Positions 9,813 through 19,870 of a DNA stretch of 27,500 bases are shown here, one piece after another (within the stretch, counting starts at the first letter, position 1; each line of letters starts with the position of its first letter). The position numbers were made by a program, and so were the translations under genes. Source of the stretch: Cryptococcus deneoformans JEC21 (taxonomy: Eukaryota > Basidiomycota > Tremellomycetes > Tremellales > Cryptococcaceae); contig NC_006685.1 in the NCBI RefSeq assembly GCF_000091045.1, positions 1,998,701-2,026,200 of the forward strand, read 5' to 3'. Under the pieces are notes generated by a model. The model ran no database searches, was not told the DNA's origin, and saw only the letters and a program-made list of their open reading frames with translations.

Positions 9813-10960
9813 ACCAAAAGCTATTATTTTGTTGGGACGGCAGCGTTAGTAGGAGGGAACTGGTATTGGAATTGGTTCTATGCGCTCAGAAGATGGTATG
9901 AGCCACCTCATATCGAAGGTGTACATAAGATCCGTCTTCTTCCTTACAGGTAGGCTATCTCTTAAATAATCGATCAGATATTGACTAGTGTTCAGTACCG
10001 CAACTCTTAATCCGTTATCTCTCACATATTGTATACCGCCGGACGTCCCTCAGCCTTTATACATTCCTGTCATCTTCAACAATTCAATTCTCGAACAGGT
10101 TTCATATAAAATACGATCTCTCGATACCGGCCATACCATTGTTGAGAAAGTATACGGGAGTTCAATGAAGCGGTCGCCCACTCGTCCTCCGAGATTACGC
10201 ATTACAGATGGAGACGATGATGAGGATGGAGGGCTCGAGCTAGAGCCCGAGATCGACCCTCTTTCGGCACTTGTCCTTCAGTCCGGTGGAAGAGTTGTTG
10301 GTCACCCCAAGGATATTGACCCCTCTACTCTTCCTTCTGTCAAACCACACGATTCTATGTCTCTCGTCTCTCGCAATCTCGCTCCATCAGAAAACATCCT
10401 CTTCCTTACTGTTAGCAAACCTAGCGTCATCACTCTTTCAAATGTCATGGACAAGAAGGGTGATAAATTTCACATCACTCCCAGGCGTGAAGCCGTCATC
10501 ATTGAGTGCCCCACTGGTGGTAAATTTGTTGAAGAGCACAGGGGCAAAGTAGTCCACAAACCCGAGAAACCCAAGTCTGCTGAGCTTCGATGTGTAGGAG
10601 ATGAAGAGATGGTGTACTTTCAAGCTCGTGGTGTTTCCCCTCTCAGGGTTGGATGGGAAAAGAAAAGCAAAGACAAGTCTGAGAATGGGTTTATTGAAGG
10701 TAGGTCTTTGTGCCGGGCAAGAAGATCAAGCCGCCCTCAAGTTCGCGGGTCAAGCGCCTTTCGAACTCGGATACCGTCACACGTCTGGTGGACGTACTTC
10801 CAGGCATGTCCTTAAGAGTGTTCAGGAGATTGGTATCCTTCATCTCTCTACAGAACCTGGATCTCATCTGTACGACTTTTTGTCTCTTGCCGATGGTATC
10901 CCAAGACGGATGTGTCCATCACTCTGGAGCATGAGGTGTTTGGCCGACCGTTTACGGGGT
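9813..10960 (+). pseudogene. Fragment of nuclear-pore membrane protein POM152
   Basis: One segment reads NWYWNWFYALRRWYEPPHI then EGVHKIRLLPY. A 46-bp intron (9950-9995) follows, then STATLNPLSLTYCIPP and a long Ig-like region with PRREAVIIECPTGGKF and FQARGVSPLRVGWEKKS. These match the lumenal Ig-like part of fungal POM152, which anchors the nuclear pore ring. After FIEG (about 10698) the frame changes, and a second POM152-like block appears in another frame (APFELGYRHTSGGRTSRHVL, EIGILHLSTEPG, YDFLSLADG). A one-base shift at about 10900 then leads to TDVSITLEHEVFGRPF, where similarity ends. The N-terminal membrane helices and most of the C-terminal Ig repeats of the ~1,300-residue family are missing. 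So this is an internal, internally deleted, frame-shifted piece, presumably copied from an intact gene elsewhere. Confidence 0.75.
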
Positions 10961-12370
10961 CCACAGTCATTGTCGTATCGTCCTGCTGTCCAAGCTTTTC
11001 TCCTCGCGTCAAGATGAATTGGATGAAATCGTCCCTCTGTTTCTTGCCGAGTTTGATGCCACGCCCAGTCTCCGGCCAACTGCAACAAAAATGGTGTTTG
11101 ACACACCGTTGGCACTTGAATTGGTAAACGCTATCGCACTACAAGAAACATTCTCAGTCAGCGAATGGTGCAAAATGGACGAAAGGACTAAATACATACA
11201 GGCTTCCTAGCCTCGCGGCAACCGTGGCAAGAAATAGCCAGACGGACCTTGGGTCCGGTAGAACGGAGAAACGCATCTTTAATGGAACCTTTCTTGGCAA
11301 GGGTTTTGAAGGGTGTCTTGGAAGGAGTCTTGCAGGCCTGAGGACTGCTAGACTTTTTCCTGGGCTTACTGGGCGTTTTGGGAGTCTTGGAAATGACTGG
11401 GCTGGAGGGAACGGTCAAGTGAGTCTGAGGAGCTGGGGTGGCGGGGACGACCGAGGGCATAGTAATGTCGGCCAGGGATATGTCTGAGGAAACAGAATAA
11501 GCACTGTGCATCAAAAAGGTTGAATGACTTACTGAAATCCCACCCGATAAACTCATCCATCTTCTCCAGGCTGACCAGTTCCTGAGGCTCATTGGTGTTG
11601 ATATTACCGTCGTTGGCCGGTAGTTGGCAGTCAACTTGCTCGGAAACAATCTGTTCAACAGGAATAACGGATTGTGCATTCTGGAAAGAGGAGCAAATAA
11701 AGTTCCAGAGATATTCGCCTTGCAATCCTGAGGTTCAGTCAGTATCAAGCTGCAAAGCAAGAAATACGCCTGGCTTACCAACAGACTGGCCAATTTGGAA
11801 CAGTTGCTGGATGTCAACCTGACCAGCAGTGTTGACGTTGGTCTGGTTGACGAGGGGAGTAGCGGAGAAGGCGTTCACGTTAGAATCAGGAATGGCATTG
11901 GTATCCTGACCAAAGTTGGAGCCTATACTTTTGTAAATATGCGATCGCCAAACAGGGCGAGAGTGTGACTTACAAGTAGACTGAGTAGAAAGGTTGTATG
12001 GCTGAGCCTCGACCTGACCAGCAGAGTCGACGTCGTTTTCATTGCCAAGCAAATTAATAGAGTAGGTGTTGAAACCAAAGCCATCACCGACCTGAGCATT
12101 CAGGCCAAGGTTGAACTCGGTCTGGGGCTCGGTGGCAAGAGCTTCGTTAGTGGAGGAGATGGACCAGGGCTGGATGTTGAACTCAGTGTCTGTGTGAAGA
12201 CAGATGTCAGTGAGAAATGAAAGTGGAAGAAGGTGTTGACGAAAGAGAGATGACTCACTTTGAACCTGAGCAGGGACGAAGAAGACGTCGGAGGGAGCGG
12301 CCGTGCTATCCGGAGCTACGGTGACAGTGGAAAAGAAGAAGGAGCTAAGGTCTTCCGTGGAGTTAGACAT
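10848..12370 (-). CDS. Zn2Cys6 zinc-cluster protein with the cluster near its C-terminus
   Basis: Six exons: 12259-12370, 11974-12189, 11779-11922, 11533-11718, 11200-11483 and 10848-11138. The 1233 nt give 410 residues, and every junction preserves frame. Residues 1-230 are Asn/Gln/Ser/Thr-rich, with a repeated motif (NAQVGDGFG, SAGQVEAQP, TAGQVDIQQ) resembling an activation-type region. Residues about 235-300 are Ser/Thr/Pro/Lys-rich with repeated KTPSK. Then comes CHGCREARKPCDSVYQFKC with QRCVKHHFCC: Cys 305, 308, 315, 323, 326 and 333, spaced x2, x6, x7, x2, x6, the fungal binuclear zinc cluster that binds DNA. A basic GRGIKLGKKQRDDF follows, like a linker. Fungal zinc clusters are usually N-terminal, so this order is unusual. 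The final ~45 residues lie antisense to the POM152 fragment. Likely a nuclear transcription factor; targets unknown. Confidence 0.8.
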
Positions 12371-13003
12371 TATGTGAGAATAATAGGTTAACTAGGGCTG
12401 TGAGAGCTGTAAGAGGTATAAGAAGGTCGAGAGCTGTGAAAAGCGTAAAGGTTGGGAATGGAAGAAGAGAGTCTGAAGAACAATTTTACAACCTGGGTGG
12501 GCGTTTCTTATACTGTTTCTGGGCAGCAGAAAGCAGTGGGCAGTCTTGTGACGGTCTGCAGCGTTAGTTGGGAGGCGATGCCAACAGTAGCTGGGAGTAT
12601 GGCTTGGTGTGACTTTTACCATCAACTTCTCCCTGCGACGTTATCCGCCATCGCTCTCTATATCGTCAGCTATTCCTCCAAACTTCCTCATGATGGGTAT
12701 CTACAGAATCCTCTCTTCCGTGGTTATCCGCCTGCGGTAGCATAAGCATTTCATAATGCGTATTTTCAAAGATGCAAGACACTGAACAAGGAAGAGTTCG
12801 AAAGTGAAAAGGGTCGGTGTGATTTCTCACGCGCGAAGGCATCAAAGTAAGGCGCGTGACGAATGGCGAAGGCTGTCATTTTCCCAGGCTTTTGGCTTAT
12901 CTAACTCCGTTTCCGTAGCCCAAACACCGCCGTGTGCGAGAATGGAAGTTGGGCATGATATAGCGGGTGTGCTGGAATCTTGATCAGGCAAGAAGGAGGG
13001 GGG
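12371..13003. other. Upstream region of the zinc-cluster gene
   Basis: About 630 bp without a supported gene. It should hold the promoter of the leftward zinc-cluster gene. Two ACGCG-type sites occur near 12829-12856 (acgcgcgaagg and ggcgcgtgacg). Nothing else stands out. Confidence 0.5.
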
Positions 13004-13354
13004 CCTCGGCGATGGTGAGAAATATGCTGATGGAGATGCTGCGGCGATGGCCGGGGATTAGGAGGGCAGGGAGATCGAGGGCAGGTGACAGAGAGTAGCC
13101 GAGATACGAGAAGTGAGTGAAGCCGTAAAAGACTCATAGAAGTCGAACATCGACGCTGCTTGCAGAAGCTGGTGTGATTTTGAGCTGCGACGATCATGTC
13201 TAGGAGACGGATAACAACGCCTGTTGGCGAGATGATCTTTTGTTGATAGTTACAACAATGTTAAATTGATACAAGCTTGAGAGATTCGTGAGATTGGACA
13301 AGGTGTACCGGTGATACCGTGCTCAAGAAACGGGGTTCACTGACATGATAAGTC
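13004..13354. repeat. Dispersed repeat, copy A
   Basis: This stretch resembles 27167-27500 in the same orientation. Shared blocks include GATGGTGAGAAA, GCTGATGGAGATGCTGC, GCGATGGCC, GGAGGGCAG, AAGCTGGTG and GCACTCAAG/GTGCTCAAG, ending in ATGA(T/C)AAGTC. Read leftward, both copies can encode a segment like SPxxDLxALL...IFLTIxEA. Copy A has small indels that break the frame. Probably part of a decayed gene family or mobile element. Confidence 0.65.
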
Positions 13355-13639
13355 AGATTCATTACGTGCTTTATTTGTAGCTATTTGAAACATTAGCCCG
13401 GAATGAAGGTGATAATGGTCGGGAGTACTTGCCTGGATTAGTTTAAGACTTTTTAGTCTTTTGCGGTTGCTTGACATCTACTCCCAAGTCCTAGACATAT
13501 TGCCGATTAAGGTCGTAATATAGCTTCCCTATTTCCTGCACACATTCGGACATTACAGTTATAAGCTTCTCATTGAACATCAGTAGACCCATCGGCCTGG
13601 ATAAGGTTGATAGCGGCAGAATAATTGTAAGCTTTCTCG

Positions 13640-14843
13640 ATCAGGGGTCAAGAAAGACGGTTATAACGTTGACATGCGGAGAAAAGAAGAAGAGCTGTAC
13701 GAGTAGTGATGAATTGGATATGAGAGGAATGCCGGAGTGAACTGTCGCAAACGGCTTTGTTGTGGAGTAGAAGGGTGATGGATGGAATTTGCGTGACTTT
13801 GTTGACTGACCTGTCTTTGAAGAGCACGAGAAGACAAAGAGGAAGAGGTTCTTCATAACCGTCCTCCTCGGTTCTTGGCCGCCGCTCTTCGTCCTTGTCG
13901 TCGTCGCTAGTCGTATTACAGCTTGTCTTTTCGGGATTACGTAACATTACCTTCAGGTAGTCACTGACGGTCACACTGACCGATGTCAATGGAGCTGAGG
14001 TCTCAATCAACAACTGTTTATGTATCGATGGCGGCTGCTGGAAACGTCGGTTGAGATCAATAATCTGAGGTTTGAAGTGTAACATGAAATGAGAAGTGAG
14101 GAGGGGTATCCTCGAGACATGCATGTGTCGCTAGTTCCTTCCAATTTAGCCGAGGCGTAGTTTTGATTCTCTTCTTTTTGAAAGACAGCAAGGAAATGGG
14201 GGAGACGAAAAAGGGGGAGACGGACGACAGAGCAGCTTTCGATTTCTAAGTCCAAATATGAGTTCATCTCTTGCAGCGGAGGGCTGTCTACCCCGGATGG
14301 AAGTGGTATCATCCATTGTAGCAATTCATCAGTCACGCCATGAACATCCCTGAGGATAAGAGCAACTGGACACTTGTCTTTTGTCACTGAAAAGGCTATC
14401 CGTTAAAGGATGATATCTGCTAGTCATTGGGGCTCTGAGAGGTCACATACAAAATATGTGCTTGCCAGTCTTCCCATGGCGCTCCAGGAAGAGAAGGGTA
14501 AGCTCATTTTTCAACATCCAGACCACTTTCAGGTTCATCACATTATCAGTAATTCTTCTGCCGTTGGCAAGGCGAGTCAAGTCACATGGACACTAAATTG
14601 ATTTAGAATTACTTTCCCAACCGGGCCGGAGCCGGTGACAACAAGATGAGGATTTTCTATTGCACGAAGAAGTCGCCATTCGACCTGCACTTCCTCGTAG
14701 TGGTAAACTGATTGGCGGAAACCTATCAACACGATAGGTTTACTTTCAATCCCGAGTTGGGATACCGAACGGTTGTTGTGAGCAGGAGTGAGCCAAAAAA
14801 TAAAAAAAATAGTAAATGCAGGAGGTAACTCTTCGGGTGGTCA
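13640..14843 (-). pseudogene. Decayed coding region, possibly a P-loop ATPase-like gene
   Basis: Read leftward, 14843 to about 14570 is open and protein-like. It reads SVSQLGIESKPIVLIGFRQS, EEVQVEWRLLRAIENPHLVV and TGSGPVGK. The last resembles a Walker A loop lacking the usual Ser/Thr after GK. A one-base shift later (about 14580) leads to RLANGRRITDNVMNLKVVWM and NELTLLFLERHGKTGKHIF. More open frames follow: 14007-14387 (CPVALILRDVHGVTDELLQW) and 13648-14124 (acidic SDDDKDEERRPRTEE). I see no start codon or consistent splicing linking them. The IENPHLVVTGSGPVGK context recalls fungal Crinkler/STAND-like NTPases, but this is only a resemblance. Best described as frame-broken remnants on one strand. 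Confidence 0.35.
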
Positions 14844-15350
14844 TAGTAACCGATGATCGTCGTCGGACTCTTCCTTATTTCTTTTTCTACCGTGCGTGGA
14901 CGCACACGGTGAATCCCGCTCAATCATGTCAGAATGATGATGAGAATAATAGATATTGCGTAAAAAAAAAGAAACTCCACATCCTTGATTTCCAGCAGCT
15001 TTATCTACTAATAAGGTGGAGTAGTCCATATATTTCGAAAGTCTGTCCAAAAGAAGGATTAAAATGGTGATGAGAGGAAAGGTCTTGGCGTTTCGCGGCT
15101 TCATTTACCGCCGCGGAGAACTTGCGGACGCGGGTATCGTGGACGAGGAGTCAATAATAAATAATTGTACTACACCCGGTGACAGCCGTGCCACAATGAT
15201 GAGTGAGTGGGTTTGTAGACGTCACTCTCTTCCCTCAATCATTCTCATTAGACATATATATATTCATGAAGGCAGAAAAGACAACCCGCGAAAACCAGTC
15301 CTTCACTTATCGAGCATCACCGCCGTAGGCATAATAACGATTTGACCAAC
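14844..15350. other. Intergenic, upstream of the small mitochondrial-type gene
   Basis: About 500 bp with A-runs and the likely promoter of the rightward gene at 15351. No supported gene. Confidence 0.5.
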
Positions 15351-15927
15351 ATGCAACAGCCATTCGCACGACTCTCATGGTCATTAATATACAACTCGAC
15401 GAGGCCATTCTCTCCTCTCGTAAGCAGCCTATACATGTCAAAATTCAGCTCTGATTTTCGTATTCAAAACAGCGTGGCTCTGTCATCCGCACTAGACGAC
15501 TTTACTCGACTGAGATACCGCCTCCGCCGCCTGTTACCCCTACTTCTTCGAGCAAACCTAGTGAGCTCATAAATCTCCCCTGGACTGATAGGATCTACTG
15601 ACACCAACTTAGAATGGGGTTTGGTGTTCATTGTTGCTGGTCTGGTAAGTAGGTTCAAAAGACCTAGGAGAGTAAACTGATAAGTATTTCTTACAGACAG
15701 CATTGGGCGGATATGTCGTCGTCAGGAACGATACTGGTAAATGCCTCTTTATCGCCTTTTTTCTCATGGCTGACTTCATACCATTAGTGCTTGAGTACAG
15801 GCTTGACCAGCTATCGCAAAAGATAATGGGGAGGCCTGATGAGAAGCAGCTTTTTGAAGAGCGAAGGCGCATAGACGAAGAGGCTAGAAGACGATTTGTT
15901 GAGCCCCCTAGCAGAAGAATTGTGTAG
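15351..15927 (+). CDS. Small predicted mitochondrial single-pass membrane protein
   Basis: Five exons (15351-15419, 15473-15560, 15613-15644, 15697-15736, 15788-15927; introns 51-53 bp) sum to 369 nt, or 122 residues. All junctions keep frame and have GT-AG ends. The N-terminus (MQQPFARLSWSLIYNSTRPF, then RGSVIRTRRLYST) is basic, Ser/Thr/Arg-rich and free of acidic residues. It has an RxYS-type cleavage context, typical of a mitochondrial targeting sequence. A proline run (IPPPPPVTPTSSSKPK) follows. One transmembrane helix (WGLVFIVAGLTALGGYVVV, about 54-72) leads to a charged, probably coiled-coil tail (EERRRIDEEARRRF). This layout suits a small inner-membrane subunit or assembly factor, but I do not recognise a named family. 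Start chosen because it gives the targeting sequence. Confidence 0.75.
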
Positions 15928-16287
15928 CGTATGATAGGCACTGTGTACAATGTTCTCAACCAAACTGTAAATGTAAAATTCTATCTTGTTGACATGTATC
16001 GAATACTTTACTGGGATTCAAAAGTTATCTTCTGACATAGTGATGCAGTCTTAATCTTGACCTCGAATAACAGTTGCGAACATGAGCAGAACTGGCTCGC
16101 CAACCTTAGACAAGTGGAATAATATGCTATTTTCCACCAACACATGTCTGTGTGAAAGGGAGAGGCTCGATCTTGAACGGCAGATAGAAAGTACATGCAT
16201 GCTTCTTTTAAAACACCACAACTTTGAGGTATTTAAGACACTTTCCAAAATCGAAAGGCGGCATTGTCTCAGCAGATATTGATTCTC

Positions 16288-17867
16288 TTATTCCTCGTAC
16301 TTCTCCAAACGCATCTGAGGCAATATCGGTCAGCAGGCGTATCCAAGAATGAGACATAGCTCAACTGGTTTGTGACCTACCTTACCAGCGAAAGGCTGCA
16401 AACCAGCAGAGATCCTCTGCCCACCAACAAGCGCTGTCCAGTCCATGATATCACCACCATGCGCTCGGGCTGAGAGCATGTGCTGCTGGGCAACATCCAT
16501 TACAGGCATGGGAACGTTGTGTGACTCAGCGAGCTGACGAATGTGTCTGATTATCGATCTCACCGTCAGCTTCAGGCCGTCATGTCAAAATAAACGAGAC
16601 GTACCGAGCATCGTTGATACCTCCGCCCAAGTTAAAACCACCCGTGCTATCAAATTTGTTTTTGGTAATTCGGTCAGCATATCTGATCAAAGCGGGGCTT
16701 TTGTGTTGGAGCTTGATGAGTTCAACGAGCTGATCCGATCCTACGCCGGTTTGGTCACACAGAGTGAAGCATTCGGAGAGGAGCTCGATGAATCCGAGCT
16801 CGAGAGAGTTACCGACGAGCCTAATTCTTATCAGCGAACATGCTCTTAAGCTCTGACTATACTCACTTGAAAGACATGGCTCGTTCAACATTACTGCCCA
16901 AGTCCATTACCTTCTTGCCAATAGCCGGCACAAGAGCGTGAGCAGCGTGCTTCTTAGCAAAGTAGTCACCAGAGATAGCGAGAATAAGATCCGCAGTCTC
17001 GGCGGCACGAGGGACGCCAAAGACGGGGCAAGAGAGGAAAGATCGATGGGGCTTGGAGGTTGCAAGTCTCTCGATACGGCCGGCAGTGGTGGGGTATACA
17101 GTACTGGTGTCGACAAAAATGGTGCTTCGGCCATGACCGCCAGGAAGGATACCGTCACCTTTGCCCTTCTGAGTCTGTCTTGATGTCAGATTTGCAACAT
17201 GCCAAGTAAAGCGTACATACCTCTTGTCCATTGAACAAGTGGTTATAAACCTCTTCCACAGCCTCATCACCAGCCAAAGAAGTCACGATCAAGTCGGCCC
17301 TGTCAATGAACTAAGCTTAATTCATCTTGAACCACATTAGTGCTCACGTTCGTCCAATTTCTTCCAAATCAGCCTTGACCTCATACATGTCCTCGGTCAC
17401 TCCGTTCTTCTCCGCGTACTCAATAAAGTCGGTGACACCCTCCTCCTTTCGGTTGTACACGAGTAAAGGCGGCTAGAGCGTATGTAAGCAACAAATTTCC
17501 CTCTTGATCGAGTAAAAGATTCATACCTGACCATTCTCAGAGAGGTGCTTGGCCAAGTTGGTGGCCATTCGCTTACCCATCTCACCCAAACCGACGAACG
17601 CGAGTTGATCCTGTACTCTAAGTCAACATTATATCTCCCACATGTAGTCACACCTTCATCTTACATGAGCGGGAGTGGGAGTGGAAGGCCTAACAGAACA
17701 TGAGCTTAGCAGCACGAGTTGAAGGAAAGTATCACTAACCTGGAGAAAGGGACAGGCTTCTCATCAAGCGGCGTTCTGGTGCCAGAAGAGGCAAAGGTGT
17801 CTCCTTCTGTCTTCTCTGGAGGAGGTGTTACTGGGTTTTCGTTAAAGTGTGCTTTGAGTCCTGACAT
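16288..17867 (-). CDS. NAD(P)-dependent beta-hydroxyacid dehydrogenase (6PGDH/3-hydroxyisobutyrate dehydrogenase-like)
   Basis: Nine exons: 17740-17867, 17665-17689, 17527-17610, 17348-17472, 17221-17299, 16867-17174, 16605-16820, 16381-16546 and 16288-16314. Their 1158 nt give 385 residues. A Pro/Ser/Thr-rich lead of ~50 residues precedes the Rossmann fold with AFVGLGEMGKRMATNLAKH (GxGxMG). Further family motifs are DLIVTSLAGDEAVEEV, FVDTSTVYPTTAGRI (substrate-binding DxS region), CPVFGVPRAAETADLILAIS and FKLVGNSLELGF. The lysine at about residue 250 in the last motif is in the place of the catalytic Lys. The C-terminal all-helical domain includes FNLGGGINDARHIRQLAE and ends MRLEKYEE. The length exceeds bacterial members (~300) because of the lead and loop insertions (KGKGDGILPGGHGR). 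Expected activity: oxidation of a short beta-hydroxyacid or reduction of a semialdehyde; substrate unresolved. Confidence 0.9.
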
Positions 17868-18828
17868 TTTTGTGAAGATGGAGATGAAAATGCAATCAAG
17901 AGAACAACCCAAATCTTCGCGGATAATGATCATCCGCCCCGTCGCATCCTCGGAATGGGACCAGGCAGCATGACGTTGCGGGAACAGCAGCGGAAGCAAA
18001 CGGGATGCGGCAATGGCTCGCGTGCCTGGCCCAAAATGTTCCTTTGGATGCCTAAATGGATTAAGTTATTGCGCGCCTAAATTTATATAAATAGACTGGA
18101 GACTGGAGTATCAAAATACCGACATCTGCGTGCGCCAAGTCGATTCTACGTGACTACGTCGGCGTCACGATACCAGTACATCAGCTCTTTGCCTGCAATG
18201 GAGGAACAAAGCATTACCCAGCCTGCTGCATCCTCAAAGGTACCAAGACGCCGCAAAGCATGTACCTGGCGGTGCATCCAATGACAACGAGAGATACAAA
18301 AGCGCCCACTTGCACACCACCTGCTATACGTTGTAGTAGTAGCGTCAAGGGTGGGTTAATTAGTTCCAAGGCGCGAGAACTCCCTGGCTATCGGGATTAA
18401 ACCTTCCCGTAGGGATGGTGTTTATGTGGGAGAGATAGTATCGTAGATGCAGTAAATAGGTAGTAGGCTGGCATACACTACTAGGTACCATTGCGTTTTT
18501 ACCCCTTTCCCAAGGGTTGGCTGTTGCTACAACATATGTCTTGGAAAAGCGTATATTGAAGGGTGACACATAACGATGGATCATTGAATATTTTGACTCA
18601 TGTAATAGTCAGGACAACGATGGGTTTCATCGGATTGCCGATACGCTAGATCCAAACCTGAAGAGGCTGAAAGGGTTACCACGATGTTGGAATTACTGTT
18701 CCTTGCCGATGATGCTTTGAATACCCATCGTAACTGAGAAGAAGGCTAAAACAACCATGCCTAAATAAAAGGGCAGCCCACGAAGGATTAGGTCAGTCGC
18801 TTCGAAAATTGTTAGCTAGAAGGCAACT
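17868..18828. other. Long intergenic region
   Basis: About 960 bp between the dehydrogenase start and the DUF1275 remnant. It holds the dehydrogenase promoter side. I see no coding exon with splice or motif support and no RNA gene. Confidence 0.5.
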
Positions 18829-19161
18829 TCATTCAAGGAAACGTATTCTGCCAAACCTCATTCTATTGAATATTAATAGTCCTCTTAGTTTTACCCAGGG
18901 TCGAAAGTGCCCTGCGATAGATAAACCTAGCTGAGCTGCATTGCCTGTCTGAAAACTGCGCCATACAAAGTAAGTGCTGAAAGAAGCAGCGGATGCAAAG
19001 CCGGTCAGAAAGCAGACATAGATGGATAATAGCAGATTTGTGCATTTCGGGGCGCCAATCTCGGTTATCAAAAGACGGATGAGACGACAGTATATGGGTA
19101 GCAGATAGATGGTGCTGAGGCCGCGAGCGAGGAGAGGGGGAAAAGTCCTTTGCCAGTACAT
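18829..19161 (-). pseudogene. Remnant of a DUF1275 (YoaK-type) membrane protein
   Basis: Leftward open frame with hydrophobic segments. The central part (LLITEIGAPKCTNLLLSIYV, then CFLTGFASAASFSTYFVW, then RSFQTGNAAQLGLSIAGHF) matches the first third of fungal DUF1275 proteins. In these, a TE-(x)n start, a first helix with FxTGxxDAxSF and a second with the QTGN motif are typical. After GHF the similarity ends: the sequence turns basic and stops at 18829, while the family usually runs for another ~150 residues with four or more helices. The open frame extends upstream to 19263 only through a 20-bp tandem repeat that is unlikely to be coding. I read this as a truncated relic. The family is a poorly characterised membrane family. 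Confidence 0.6.
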
Positions 19162-19203
19162 TGTACCTTTTGTCAAAATTGAGCTGTTCAGTGCATTGAA
19201 ACC

Positions 19204-19243
19204 CCTTGAGTGTATGTTGATACCCTTGAGTGTATGTTGATAT
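19204..19243 (+). repeat. 20-bp tandem repeat, two copies
   Basis: CCCTTGAGTGTATGTTGATA occurs twice head to tail, followed by a third partial start. It sits at the 5' edge of the DUF1275 remnant. Confidence 0.85.
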
Positions 19244-19263
19244 TTCCCCGAATAAGTGGACAA

Positions 19264-19870
19264 ATTCTGGCGGCTATCTGACTGTCGGTCCCTACTTTTG
19301 AGATTGGAAAATTTTTTTGGATTGAATATGAGACATACATATTATGAATTTATGAATAGGAATATGGCGGAAGCTATGGGCACTATGGTTGTAAGTGCAT
19401 CTTGCGGTTTACCTCACGAGATTTATCAGCCAATGATTATGGTAGGATGAGCCTTACGTCAACCACCAACTATTACCGGTAGGTGGGACGGATGATACTA
19501 CAGAAAATGAAGAACTAGACTGTCCCTATGATGATATCGTCCATATTTCGAGACGTTGGTAGACACAAGGGCGAAAGATGTAAAAAATAACCCGCCTTCC
19601 TTTGCTTTAACAGCTGGGAACCATTATATTACCACCTACAACGAACACATAAACATTTTATAAAACAAATGAACAACGAATGAACAATAATTGCAGCTGA
19701 GTGACTGAAGACATAAGGAAGGCCTTGTCCACTGAACACCGTGGGAAAGTGGCCTGATCCTGTCCACCGTTGCAGCGGCTGTTTGCTTATTGCGAGCGAG
19801 TAGTCCGTCCGCGATCATTTGTTCGTTGGCCAGCGAAGTATTCAGACAGCTGAAAGCAATAATCCATACA
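19264..19870. other. Intergenic, ankyrin gene upstream region
   Basis: About 600 bp, AT-rich near 19300-19380 and 19640-19690. No supported gene. The 3' part should contain the promoter and leader of the ankyrin gene. Confidence 0.5.

Noticed and set aside
14841..15104. 87-codon leftward open frame upstream of the P-loop-like remnant
   Set aside because: Has long low-complexity runs and no recognisable motif; no splice joins it to the remnant.
16082..16282. 66-codon rightward open frame with ATG
   Set aside because: Lies in the short gap between two genes, has no domain or splice context, and is what chance would give.
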